A stretch of 64,000 bases of DNA from Ruminococcus bromii (GCF_002834235.1 NZ_NNBY01000031.1:95149-159148); one strand, 5' to 3'. Shown: positions 43,701 through 51,924, counted from the stretch's first letter. Program-made: numbers and translations. Notes: generated by a model from the sequence alone, not told the origin.

Positions 43701-44792
43701 ATGCCGGTATTTAAGAATGAAGATAACGGTACTTGGTATGTGATGGCAAGGTATGTGAACTGGAAAGGGGAACGCAAGCAGAAATGCAAGCGTGGCTTTG
43801 CTACCAAACGAGAAGCACAGGAATGGGAAAGAATGTTCAAATTGCAGACTTCTTCAGACCTTGATATGAGTTTTGAAGCCTTTACGGAGCTTTATATCAA
43901 TGATGTGAAGAACCGTTTGAAGGAAAACACGTGGCTTACCAAAGAGCATATCATACGCACAAAGATACTTCCGTATTTCGGGAAACTGAAAATCAGCGAG
44001 ATTTCCACAAAGGAGATTATTACTTGGCAGAATGAAATGCTTGCCTATCGTGATGAGAAGAAAAAGCCTTATTCACAGACGTATCTGAAAACGCTGCACA
44101 ATCAGTTGTCCGCCATTTTCAATCACGCTGTCCGCTACTATGAACTGCGTTCCAATCCTGCGGCAAAGGTGGGAAATATGGGACGTGAGGAACACAAGGA
44201 AATGCTGTTCTGGACAAAGGAAGAATACAAGAAATTCTCTTTTGAGATGATGGACAAGCCTGTTTCCTTTTATGCGTTTGAAATGCTTTACTGGTGCGGT
44301 ATCCGAGAGGGCGAGCTGTTAGCTTTGACTCCGGCAGATTTCAACTTTGATAAGGAAACAGTCACAATCAATAAATCCTATCAGCGTTTGAAAGGGCAGG
44401 ATGTGATTACTTCTCCGAAAACGAAAAAGAGCAACCGCACGATTAAAATGCCGAAGTTTCTGTGTGAGGAAATGAAAGAATATCTCGGTATGCTTTACGG
44501 ATTGAAGAAGAAAGACCGTATCTTTACGGTGACGAAAAGCTATCTTCATCACGAGATGGACAGAGGGGCAAAGGCGGCAGGCGTGAAGCGTATCCGCATT
44601 CACGATCTCCGTCACAGCCACATTTCACTCTTGATTGATATGGGCTTTTCTGCGGTGGCGATTGCTGACCGAGTTGGTCACGAAAGTATTGATATTACTT
44701 ATCAGTACGCACACCTCTTTCCGTCAAAGCAGATTGAGATGGCAGAAAAATTAGATGATTTAGGGAAAGGAGATTTTGAAAATGTCAGCTAA
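43701..44792 (+). CDS. int: tyrosine site-specific integrase of element 1
   Basis: The 363-residue protein is a Tn916-type tyrosine recombinase. The N-terminal AP2-like arm-binding domain spans about 1-55 (GTWYVMARYVNWKGERKQK), the SAM-like core-binding domain about 60-165, and the catalytic domain is 170-363. Catalytic residues are visible: Arg202 in WCGIREGE, His301 and Arg304 in HDLRH, His327 in GHESIDIT and Tyr336 in YQYAHLF. The start follows directly on the excisionase stop. The intact set indicates a functional enzyme, matching integration at guaA. Confidence 0.95.
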   Translation: MPVFKNEDNGTWYVMARYVNWKGERKQKCKRGFATKREAQEWERMFKLQTSSDLDMSFEAFTELYINDVKNRLKENTWLTKEHIIRTKILPYFGKLKISEISTKEIITWQNEMLAYRDEKKKPYSQTYLKTLHNQLSAIFNHAVRYYELRSNPAAKVGNMGREEHKEMLFWTKEEYKKFSFEMMDKPVSFYAFEMLYWCGIREGELLALTPADFNFDKETVTINKSYQRLKGQDVITSPKTKKSNRTIKMPKFLCEEMKEYLGMLYGLKKKDRIFTVTKSYLHHEMDRGAKAAGVKRIRIHDLRHSHISLLIDMGFSAVAIADRVGHESIDITYQYAHLFPSKQIEMAEKLDDLGKGDFENVS

Positions 44793-45117
44793 GAACAGAG
44801 ATAACAAAAATCGTTGGAGGAATATCACAGTAGGGTTTCGAGTATCGCCCGAAGAAAACGAACTCATTAACAGAGCTGTAGCTCTATCAGGATTGCCAAA
44901 ACAGGAGTATTGTTACCGCCGTTGCTTAAATCAGGATGTGGTGGTACAGGGCAATCCGAGAGTGTATAAGGCGTTGAAAACGGAATTTGCCACAGTCCTT
45001 GCGGAACTGAAAAGGATTGAAGCAGGAAAAGGTGTGGATGATGAACTGCTGAGTGTAATAGAACTGATTTCCATTATTCTCGGCGGTTTGAAAGGAGAGG
45101 ATGCGAATGGAGAATAA
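44782..45117 (+). CDS. MobC-like mobilization protein (ribbon-helix-helix type)
   Basis: The 111-residue protein resembles relaxosome accessory proteins: a basic N-terminus, then ITVGFRVSPEENELINRAVALSGLPKQEY, a ribbon-helix-helix-like DNA-binding start (partly quoted), and a helical tail. It would help the relaxase recognise oriT. The ATG at 44782 lies nine bases after AAAGGAG and overlaps the integrase end by 11 bases; it also overlaps the next gene. Confidence 0.75.
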   Translation: MSAKNRDNKNRWRNITVGFRVSPEENELINRAVALSGLPKQEYCYRRCLNQDVVVQGNPRVYKALKTEFATVLAELKRIEAGKGVDDELLSVIELISIILGGLKGEDANGE

Positions 45118-46261
45118 AAAAGAAATGACTATTCCAAATGTATCTGCGGCAACAGATGCGGAACAGTCACTTTCCAAATGTACTGACAATAGTATAGTCA
45201 ATCAGGATACGGATTTCAAGGGGTACGAGCAATCTTTTGAAGAAATGCAAAGGGAAATACTCAGACAGTTAGACCCTTCCTATCTGAAAACAGTATCAAT
45301 GACAACGCTGTATGATACGGTGTTTGAGGTTCAGACACCACTTATCGACGGTCTGCTCCAAAGGGGAACTTACCTTTTCGTAGGTTCCCCGAAAGTGGGA
45401 AAGAGCTTTATGATGGCACAGCTTGCCTATCATATCAGCACAGGCACACCGCTTTGGGAGTATAAGGTGCGTAAGGCAACGGTGCTTTATTTTGCCCTTG
45501 AAGATGATTACCCACGTTTGCAGAAGCGATTGTTTCAGATGTTCGGTGCAAAGGAGACAGGCAATCTGTATTTCGCAACGGAATGTAAAACGGTCAATGG
45601 CGGACTGGAAGAACAGATAAGAGGGTTTATGAGGGAACACCCAGACACAGGCTTGATTATCATAGACACCTTAAAGCGTGTGCGTGAAGCAGGCGGAGCA
45701 GATTACAGCTACGCAAGTGATTATGATGTTGTGGCAAGGCTGAAAGCGTTGGCAGACAGTTACAAGGTTTCAATGCTTATTGTTCATCATACACGCAAAC
45801 AAAAATCGGAAGATATATTCGATATGATTTCAGGCACGAATGGTCTGATGGGTGCGGCAGACGGTGCATTTGTTCTCAGTAAGGACAAGCGTACTTCCAA
45901 CAATGCCACACTTGATGTTGCTGGCAGAGACCAGCAGGATATGAAAATCCATCTTGTAAGGGACAGCGAGCGATTGGTGTGGAACTTTGCAAAATCGGAA
46001 ACGGAGATGTGGAAAGAACCGCCCGAACCTCTGCTTGAGAAGATAGCGGATACGCTCTTTTCGGAAAGTGACAGATGGGAAGGAACTGCTTCGGAACTTT
46101 GCGAAAGGCTTGCGGTGGATATAAAGCCGAATGTACTTTCTTTAAGGCTCAGTATCAACGCAAGCAGGCTGTTTCGTGATTACGGTATCCGTTATCAGAA
46201 CAGCCGCACACACGACGGAAGAAAGGTTTCACTTTGGAAAGAAACCGAGCAGACGGCGTGA
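45107..46261 (+). CDS. RepA-like AAA/RecA-fold ATPase
   Basis: The 384-residue protein has Walker A FVGSPKVGKSFM (residues 91-102), an ALEDDYPRLQKRLFQMFG segment and a Walker B TGLIIIDTLKRVRE near 175. It also has LIVHHTRKQ (sensor-like) and SGTNGLMGAADGAFVL, matching AAA_25/RepA-type hexameric helicases of mobilizable plasmids and elements. The C-terminal part (about 300-384) may be a winged helix. It could drive replication of the excised circle. The start is the ATG at 45107, nine bases from AAAGGAG. Confidence 0.85.
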   Translation: MENKKEMTIPNVSAATDAEQSLSKCTDNSIVNQDTDFKGYEQSFEEMQREILRQLDPSYLKTVSMTTLYDTVFEVQTPLIDGLLQRGTYLFVGSPKVGKSFMMAQLAYHISTGTPLWEYKVRKATVLYFALEDDYPRLQKRLFQMFGAKETGNLYFATECKTVNGGLEEQIRGFMREHPDTGLIIIDTLKRVREAGGADYSYASDYDVVARLKALADSYKVSMLIVHHTRKQKSEDIFDMISGTNGLMGAADGAFVLSKDKRTSNNATLDVAGRDQQDMKIHLVRDSERLVWNFAKSETEMWKEPPEPLLEKIADTLFSESDRWEGTASELCERLAVDIKPNVLSLRLSINASRLFRDYGIRYQNSRTHDGRKVSLWKETEQTA

Positions 46262-46560
46262 CAAACGGTGTCAAAGGTGTCAATGTTTTTGAGAGCAGCA
46301 CGCTGTGAAAAACATTGTCACCATCGTCACACTTTGACACCGGATAAAGTTTAGGGGAGTGTGCAGAGAGTGCCTTTTCAAAGGCGGCTCTTTGGTCTCG
46401 CCTGCTGGCTCGGTCGGTTCGCAGGCGTGTGTGCCACCGGCACACGCTCACCCCTCGGAGAGCCTTCGGAGAACGCAAAACCTGTTTACAGGTCGCATTT
46501 TTGATGGGTGTACCCGTCAAAAGTGCTTTTGCGTTACTTTTGACAAAAGTAACAAAACCT
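46262..46560 (+). other. cluster of inverted repeats, candidate oriT/origin upstream of the relaxase gene
   Basis: A 300-base non-coding stretch has several good hairpins. GGTGTCAAA/TTTGACACC (46267-46341) encloses CAATGTTTTT/AAAAACATTG (46281-46317). CGCCTGC/GCAGGCG spans 46399-46427, GTGTGCC/GGCACAC 46429-46445, TTGATGGG/CCCGTCAA 46501-46520 and GTTACTTTT/AAAAGTAAC 46533-46553. Relaxases of the MobV type usually nick just upstream of their own gene, so oriT most likely lies here. Confidence 0.5.
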
Positions 46561-46595
46561 GAGAATGTTGAAATTTACAGATGGGAGATGAAAAA

Positions 46596-47756
46596 ATGCA
46601 GAGAACGATAAGTGCAATGGTCGGTAAAGGCTCGGTCAATCACAATAGCCGAAAGTTCCGAGCAGAAAATGTAGACGGAACTCGTACTCATCTCAATATC
46701 GACTACTGCAATGAAAATATAAAGACAGTTTATCACGAATTGTTTGATGAAGCATTGGAAAGATACAATGCCAAGCAGATAAGGTCAGACCGAAAGATAA
46801 AAGATTATTATGAAAAAATCCGAAGTTCCAAGCAGGAAAAACCGTTCCACGAAATCATTTTACAGGTGGGCGGTAAGGGAAATATGAACGCCGATACGGA
46901 AAACGGAGAACTGGCAAAGCAGATTTTAGATGAATACTATCAGGGTTTTCAGGAGCGAAATCCACAGCTTCGGGTGTTCTCGGCTCATCTGCATATGGAT
47001 GAAGCTACACCACATCTGCACATAGATTTTGTACCTTTTACCACAGGCAGCAAGCGTGGACTTGATACAAGAGTGTCACTAAAGCAGGCTCTTGCAACGC
47101 AAGGTTTTAAGGGCGGCAGTCGTGGCGATACGGAGTGGTCGCAATGGATACAGTCCGAAAAAGAACAGCTTGCGGCGGTGATGGAACGTTATGGGATTGA
47201 GTGGGAACATTTAGGCACACACGAAAAACATCTTTCTGTTTTGGATTATAAAAAGCAGGAAAGAGAAAAAGAAGTGGCGGCATTAGGTGCGAAAATCGAG
47301 CAGAAACAGATTGAATTTGATGTGTTGTCGGAACGAGTATTGAACTATGATAAGGCAAAAGACGAGCTGTCAAATCTTGAAATAGAGCTTGATACTGCAC
47401 CGAAATATCAGTTGCCAGAACCAGAGAAATTTATGACTGCAAAGGCATATAAAACCAAAATGGCAGAGCCGGTTGTAAGGAAATTGAAGCAACTTGTCAA
47501 AACGGTGCTTGCCCGCTGCTTTGAGGGGTGGGACAACTATCATAGGCTGAATACAGCGAATGCACAGTTATACCGCACCAATCAGCGTTTGGAGAAAGTC
47601 AATGAAAGATTGACCGAAGAAAACAAAATCCTAAAAGCAGAAAATAAAGATTACAGCCTGCTCCGTAAGGTTTTTGGTCGCAAACAGATAGATGATTTGT
47701 TGGAGCAGGCAAGAACAGTTAAAGGTCGCAAGCGTGATAATACACGATCACGATAG
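46596..47756 (+). CDS. mobV: MobV family relaxase (plasmid recombination/mobilization protein)
   Basis: The 386-residue protein has the Mob/Pre layout. An N-terminal part starts TISAMVGKGSVNHNSRKF, the histidine cluster HLHMDEATPHLHID lies at residues 131-144 (metal site of the relaxase) and a QALATQGFKGGSRGDTEW segment follows. A long C-terminal coiled coil spans about 215-360. It would nick oriT and lead a single strand into a recipient with the help of another conjugation system. The ATG at 46596 is supported by GGGAG upstream. Confidence 0.93.
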   Translation: MQRTISAMVGKGSVNHNSRKFRAENVDGTRTHLNIDYCNENIKTVYHELFDEALERYNAKQIRSDRKIKDYYEKIRSSKQEKPFHEIILQVGGKGNMNADTENGELAKQILDEYYQGFQERNPQLRVFSAHLHMDEATPHLHIDFVPFTTGSKRGLDTRVSLKQALATQGFKGGSRGDTEWSQWIQSEKEQLAAVMERYGIEWEHLGTHEKHLSVLDYKKQEREKEVAALGAKIEQKQIEFDVLSERVLNYDKAKDELSNLEIELDTAPKYQLPEPEKFMTAKAYKTKMAEPVVRKLKQLVKTVLARCFEGWDNYHRLNTANAQLYRTNQRLEKVNERLTEENKILKAENKDYSLLRKVFGRKQIDDLLEQARTVKGRKRDNTRSR

Positions 47757-47782
47757 ACAAAAATCACAGGAGGAAAAGGAAA

Positions 47783-48160
47783 ATGACAAAGACAATTTTT
47801 GAAGAAATGGGCGGAACTTATAGACAGGTGGGTGATTATTTATTGCCGAACATCACAGTACCAGCCGAAGAAGAAATAGAGCCGATTGGTTTATGGGGGA
47901 AACGACATGCAAGGCATTTAAAGGAACACTATAAAGTGTTATATATGAACCTGCTGACAAGCGGAAAGCTGCATAGTTATCTTGCAGAAGTCGATAAGCA
48001 AGCAGAGGATATGTTTCTTCGACTGGTAAAGGAATATGCCGACAGACAAGATGTGACGGAACAATTAAAGAAAGATAATCCCTACGAATGGATTGGAAGA
48101 ATGAATAATATTCAGGCTTGTGTGAGGGAAGTTGTAGGAACGGAGTTGATTTACACATAA
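47783..48160 (+). CDS. TnpV-like protein
   Basis: The 125-residue protein matches small TnpV-type proteins named after Tn4451 and common in clostridial integrative elements: FEEMGGTYRQVGDYLLPNI, GLWGKRHARHLKEHYKVLY, then VREVVGTELIYT. Its function is not established. AGGAGG precedes the ATG, and it lies 26 bases after the relaxase gene. The conserved tail and position support the call. Confidence 0.82.
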   Translation: MTKTIFEEMGGTYRQVGDYLLPNITVPAEEEIEPIGLWGKRHARHLKEHYKVLYMNLLTSGKLHSYLAEVDKQAEDMFLRLVKEYADRQDVTEQLKKDNPYEWIGRMNNIQACVREVVGTELIYT

Positions 48161-48305
48161 GCGTTTTACGGTATGGTGCTCCTGCGTTTGCTGGAGTGCT
48201 GTGGTTGTGGTTGTAAAGAGGTTGTGAAAGATTGAATTTCGTAATGGTTGGATGTATAATTAGGAAGTGAAAATTTTAATTTGCACTTCCATAAGGTGAA
48301 ATGTA

Positions 48306-48334
48306 TTGACACAAAAAATAAAGTATGATAGTAT
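48306..48334 (+). promoter_or_regulatory. promoter of the ABC-F leader
   Basis: TTGACA (48306-48311) and TAGTAT (48329-48334) are 17 bases apart, about 45 bases before the leader ORF and 280 before the ABC-F start. Confidence 0.55.
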
Positions 48335-48378
48335 TGCCATTAGAAGAAAGAAAGGCACATTTTGTGTAAGGTGAGGAA

Positions 48379-48393
48379 ATGATTAATAGATAA
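48379..48393 (+). CDS. 4-codon leader ORF (MINR) upstream of the ABC-F gene
   Basis: ATG ATT AAT AGA TAA directly follows the strong ribosome binding site AAGGTGAGG. It lies in the long leader and is followed by a hairpin and an intrinsic terminator before the ABC-F gene. Very short leader ORFs read by stalled ribosomes regulate several ABC-F and other antibiotic-resistance genes, so this is a likely sensor peptide. Confidence 0.5.
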   Translation: MINR

Positions 48394-48526
48394 TTTGATT
48401 TAAGTAAGACACATATAGTTATTGAGCCTGTAGAGAATAGGTTTGTTTTGTGTACGCTTAAGTTGGATTATCGCAAGAGGCATTTCCTTTGTTTTCCTTT
48501 TGGAAAAGAAATAAGGGTCTATTTAG

Positions 48527-48565
48527 CGAGTCTATTTTTGCGTATGCAAAAAAGACTCGTTTTTG
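48527..48565 (+). terminator. attenuator terminator in the ABC-F leader
   Basis: CGAGTCTATTTTTGC (48527-48541) pairs with GCAAAAAAGACTCG (48546-48559), followed by TTTTTGTG. It lies between the leader ORF and the ABC-F ribosome binding site, so it would stop transcription unless prevented. A small TTTTCC/GGAAAA hairpin precedes it. Confidence 0.7.
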
Positions 48566-48613
48566 TGTGTTCAAAATAATAATTGGCTCAGACTTCGAAA
48601 AGGAGAAACTTTA

Positions 48614-50158
48614 ATGTTGCAGATAAAAAAATTAAATTTAACACATAAAAAAGACCTGAGAATAATTCTTAATGATTTCAACCTTGTGCTAAATGATGGA
48701 GATAAGGCAGTTATTATTGGAGAAGAGGGAAATGGGAAATCGACATTAATGAAGTGGATATACAATCCGTCGCTTGTAGAAAACTATATAGAAGCAGATG
48801 GGGAAAGGATAATGGGACACGAACGTCTTGGTTATCTTCCGCAGGAGATGCTCGATGAAGATAAGGAAAAAACAATATACGAATATTTTTCTGAAGAGGA
48901 AATATTCTGGGAGAAAACGCCTAAAGAATTGTCTGTTATTGCGGGAAAATTTGGAATGAAAAATGATTTTTTCTACAGTAACCAGACAATGGGTAGTCTT
49001 TCAGGAGGCGAAAAAGTCAAGACACAACTTATGAGGCTTTTCATTCGCGATGTTTCTGTGCTGTTGTTGGACGAACCTTCCAATGACATCGACATTGCGA
49101 CGCTTACATTACTGGAAAAAATCATAAATGACTGGAAGCACATTGTGCTTTTTATTTCACACGATGAAACGCTGATAGAGCGTACTGCCAACATGGTGAT
49201 ACATATCGAGCAGATTATACGAAAAACAAAGGCGAGATATACCGTGGCAAAGCTTCCCTATAGACGCTATGTGGAAGAACGGCTTCATAAATTTGAAATC
49301 CAAAAACAGCGGGCACTGAGTGACCGTAGGGAGAAAAAGATTCGCGATGAAAAATATCAAAGAGTTATGCAGAGTGTACAAGGTGCATTAAGAAGTTGTA
49401 CCAGACAAGCACCGTCTGTTGCCAAAAACTTAAAGGACAAAATGCATACGGTTAAGGCAATGGAACGAAGATTTGAAAAAGAAGATGAAAATATGACTCA
49501 GATGCCGGAACAGGAAGAAGCAATCTTTGTCAAATTAGGGGATGAAAACTCACACATTCCCGCAGGAAAAACGGTCATAGAATATGAACTTTCAAAGCTT
49601 GTGACTCCGGATGGCAAAAGAATTTTAGCAGAAGGAATTCATTTAAAAATAAAAGGTTCAGAAAAAATCTGTATGATAGGAGCCAACGGGGCAGGAAAAA
49701 CGACTCTTCTAAAAAAGATAGCGGAAGAACTCCTAAATCGGAATGACATTAAAGCAGAATATATGCCTCAAACTTATGAAGACCTGCTGGATTTGGATGT
49801 TACACCGGTTGATTACCTTGATAAAACAGGAGATAAAGAAGAGCGTACAAGAATTAGAACATACCTTGGTTCACTTAAATACACACCAGATGAAATGGAG
49901 CATCCGATTCGGGAGTTATCAGGCGGACAAAAGGCGAAAGTGCTTCTCTTGAGGATGAGCTTAAGTGGTGCAAATGTTCTTATTCTGGATGAACCGACAA
50001 GAAATTTTTCACCATTGTCCGGTCCGGTAATAAGAAAAATGCTCCGAGAATTTCCGGGGGCTGTCATTAGCATTTCTCACGATAGAAAGTATATTGAAGA
50101 GGTGTGCGATAAAATATATCAGCTAAATCCTAATGGATTACAGCTAATTGGTGATTGA
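48614..50158 (+). CDS. ABC-F type ribosomal protection protein (Lsa/Vga-like)
   Basis: This 514-residue protein has two ABC ATPase domains and no membrane segment, as in ABC-F proteins that remove antibiotics from the ribosome. The first domain has Walker A GEEGNGKST (36-44), signature LSGGEK (129-134) and LLLDEPSNDID. A basic linker follows (about 200-300), with RYTVAKLPYRRYVEERLHKF. The second domain has GANGAGKTT (355-363), LSGGQK and LILDEPTRNFSPLSGPV. The EPTRNFSPLS form is characteristic of Lsa/Vga-type factors, which protect against lincosamides, streptogramin A and pleuromutilins. The start is the ATG at 48614, eight bases after AAAGGAG. Confidence 0.88.
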   Translation: MLQIKKLNLTHKKDLRIILNDFNLVLNDGDKAVIIGEEGNGKSTLMKWIYNPSLVENYIEADGERIMGHERLGYLPQEMLDEDKEKTIYEYFSEEEIFWEKTPKELSVIAGKFGMKNDFFYSNQTMGSLSGGEKVKTQLMRLFIRDVSVLLLDEPSNDIDIATLTLLEKIINDWKHIVLFISHDETLIERTANMVIHIEQIIRKTKARYTVAKLPYRRYVEERLHKFEIQKQRALSDRREKKIRDEKYQRVMQSVQGALRSCTRQAPSVAKNLKDKMHTVKAMERRFEKEDENMTQMPEQEEAIFVKLGDENSHIPAGKTVIEYELSKLVTPDGKRILAEGIHLKIKGSEKICMIGANGAGKTTLLKKIAEELLNRNDIKAEYMPQTYEDLLDLDVTPVDYLDKTGDKEERTRIRTYLGSLKYTPDEMEHPIRELSGGQKAKVLLLRMSLSGANVLILDEPTRNFSPLSGPVIRKMLREFPGAVISISHDRKYIEEVCDKIYQLNPNGLQLIGD

Positions 50159-50242
50159 TAACAAAAAGGATGAAAGACTGACAAATTTCAGGCTTTTAGT
50201 GAGTTGGAAAGCATACAAAGATTTGAATTTGGAGGATAGATT

Positions 50243-50740
50243 ATGGTACGTACAGAAGATGCATGTGAAATTATAAAATATGCTTTGCAAAACGAAATTA
50301 AAGTATATTTAGATGGCGGATGGGGTGTTGATGCACTTCTTAAAAGAGAATCAAGAATACACAATGATATTGATTTGTTTGTTGAACTGAAACATTATCA
50401 TGATTATATTTATGTGATTAAGCAGCATGGATTTGAGGAAGTAAATACTGATTATACAACGGATGGTCATACTGTCTGGAAAGATGATAAACAAAGAATC
50501 ATTGATTTACATTGTTTTGAATTTACAGATGACGGAATTGTTTATGAGGGAGATATATTTCCATCAAAAACTTTTTCCGGTATTGGAAAAGTTGGAGATA
50601 TAACTGTTTCTTGTATTGAACCATTGAGTCAGGTAATGCTTCATTTGGGATATGAACACGATAAAAATGATGTGCATGATGTGATGCTGTTGTGTGAAAC
50701 ATTTCAAATAGCAATACCAGATGAATATAAGGAAAAGTAA
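50243..50740 (+). CDS. lincosamide nucleotidyltransferase-like protein (Lnu family)
   Basis: The 165-residue protein belongs to the small nucleotidyltransferases. VYLDGGWGVDALL (residues 22-33) and HNDIDLFVE (40-48, metal-binding Asp42 and Asp44) match the Lnu(A)/Lnu(C)-type core, followed by RIIDLHCFEF. Lnu enzymes adenylylate lincosamides; related enzymes modify aminoglycosides, and the exact substrate cannot be read here. It lies 85 bases after the ABC-F gene, so the pair may form a two-mechanism lincosamide resistance cargo. GGAGG precedes the ATG. Confidence 0.8.
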   Translation: MVRTEDACEIIKYALQNEIKVYLDGGWGVDALLKRESRIHNDIDLFVELKHYHDYIYVIKQHGFEEVNTDYTTDGHTVWKDDKQRIIDLHCFEFTDDGIVYEGDIFPSKTFSGIGKVGDITVSCIEPLSQVMLHLGYEHDKNDVHDVMLLCETFQIAIPDEYKEK

Positions 50741-51110
50741 AATTTCAGTTTTGTGTTGAATCTCTAAGCAAAATAGCTTATAATTTGACATGCTACATAT
50801 AGTTATTATCCACAGTTATCGAGTAGGTGTTATCAATGCCGATAACAAAATGATAACATTAGCTCGTATAGGCAGGATAATATGGATATATCAAATAATC
50901 AAAAGAACGAGAAACATTACAGAGAATAATTCCTAAACAAAAAGCGTTAGTCTTTGTAGAGTTTGAATAATATCAAAAGCAATGCAAGCCCGCATAAACA
51001 CTGGGTTTTAGGCTCTTAATTTCCTGATTTGATAGCAAAATGATAGCAAACTGAAAAATGACTTTATTCTAAGCGTTCTATCGGTTTGCAGGTACAATTA
51101 TCTTAATACT
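50741..51110 (+). other. junction of elements 1 and 2: repeats and attachment site, no gene
   Basis: This stretch holds CGATAACAAAATGATAAC (about 50839-50856, right end of element 1), the degenerate guaA-end repeat at 50956-50970 and CCCGCATAAACACTGG (about 50989-51004). TTGATAGCAAAATGATAGC (about 51030-51048) is the left end of element 2. Together they mirror the layout seen right after guaA. Confidence 0.6.
50956..50970 (+). repeat. degenerate guaA-end repeat between elements 1 and 2
   Basis: GTAGAGTTTGAATAA matches the guaA end in 13 of 15 bases. Read as codons it would give V-E-F-E-stop instead of V-E-W-E-stop. It is best explained as an attachment site left by integration of element 1 beside element 2. 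Confidence 0.6.
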
Positions 51111-51153
51111 AAAAAAGGCATTACTGACTTTTGCAGTCGGTAATGCCTTTTTT
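51111..51153. terminator. bidirectional terminator of the element 2 regulator
   Basis: An 18-base arm (51111-51128) pairs with 51136-51153 (GGCATTACTGAC with GTCGGTAATGCC) and has A and T runs on the outer sides. Confidence 0.85.
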
Positions 51154-51175
51154 GTGTCTTCTATTATGTTCCGTT

Positions 51176-51640
51176 TTACTTACGATAATTGAAAGCTACG
51201 CTTTCGGGGTAGTTATATCTCCAATTATCATATTCTTCTTTTGTGATTTTTCCGTTCTTAAGCTTTTCGGCTTGTTCCTGCCAAGCGGAAAACATATCAA
51301 ACATTGTAAGATAGTTTGTTCCCATACCTTTATCAAGTCGTATGCAAAGCTCGTCATCAAGTTTATCAATACGGAAGCCATATAAATCTTCAAGTGTAAA
51401 CAGCGTGTGCATTAATCCGTTGTAACTGTCAATATCCGGCACAGTTAAAGCACTTGTTGATATGCCAAACACATTTGCAAGATTGTTTGTTAAATCAGCC
51501 TTAGGCGTTCTGCTGCCGGATTCATACTGTGCCATACGAATGTCAGCGGTTTTCTCCGGAAAGCCCACCTGCATACCAAGGTACTTCTGCGTCATACCTT
51601 TTAAATTTCTGAAAAATCTTATTCTTTCGCCGATAGCCAT
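51176..51640 (-). CDS. XRE family regulator of element 2
   Basis: The 154-residue protein is a homologue of the element 1 regulator, with HTH (IGERIRFFRNLKGMTQKYLG, RMAQYESGSRTPKADLTNNL) and the shared TVPDIDSYNGLMHTLFTLEDLYG segment. It ends in WRYNYPESVAFNYRK. It is divergently transcribed from the excisionase gene, as in element 1, and is the likely repressor of that promoter. AGGAG lies before the ATG. Confidence 0.87.
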   Translation of the reverse strand: MAIGERIRFFRNLKGMTQKYLGMQVGFPEKTADIRMAQYESGSRTPKADLTNNLANVFGISTSALTVPDIDSYNGLMHTLFTLEDLYGFRIDKLDDELCIRLDKGMGTNYLTMFDMFSAWQEQAEKLKNGKITKEEYDNWRYNYPESVAFNYRK

Positions 51641-51742
51641 ACTATAGCTCCTCTCACTTTACTGTTAAATATCATAGCATAACAAGTTAAGTAATGTCAA
51701 GTAACATAAAACAAAAAAGTTTAATATTTTTGCGAAAGCCAC

Positions 51743-51771
51743 TTGACATAACGGAATATGTTTAGTATAAT
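51743..51771 (+). promoter_or_regulatory. xis-int promoter of element 2
   Basis: TTGACA (51743-51748) and TATAAT (51766-51771) are 17 bases apart. The spacer contains ATATGTTTAG, the same operator-like word found in the element 1 promoter spacer. Confidence 0.7.
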
Positions 51772-51820
51772 CATTAAGCAAATAGCGTTAAGTCTATTTG
51801 CAAACAACTGAATAGCCGTC

Positions 51821-51842
51821 ATACATCACGGTAATGGTGTAT
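51821..51842 (+). other. hairpin in the element 2 xis leader
   Basis: ATACATCAC pairs with ATGGTGTAT. It occupies the position of the structured spacer of element 1, but the two sequences are not alike. Confidence 0.4.
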
Positions 51843-51924
51843 CCGCTCGGGCAAATCGGAATGCGGTCAGAAAGTTTTCCGACACTAAATAATTATGAAA
51901 ATTAAGAATGAAAGGATGATGTTA

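Larger units (their letters stand above)
42226..50970 (+). mobile_element. element 1: integrative mobilizable element in the 3' end of guaA
   Basis: The element is bounded by GTAGAGTGGGAATAA (42226-42240, end of guaA) and the near copy GTAGAGTTTGAATAA (50956-50970). Within about 8.7 kb it carries an XRE regulator, excisionase, tyrosine integrase, MobC-like protein, RepA-like ATPase, MobV relaxase, TnpV-like protein, an ABC-F gene and a nucleotidyltransferase gene. There is no conjugation apparatus, so transfer would need a helper element. Boundaries are inferred from the repeat, gene content and the 3' guaA position, a common integration site. Confidence 0.75.
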
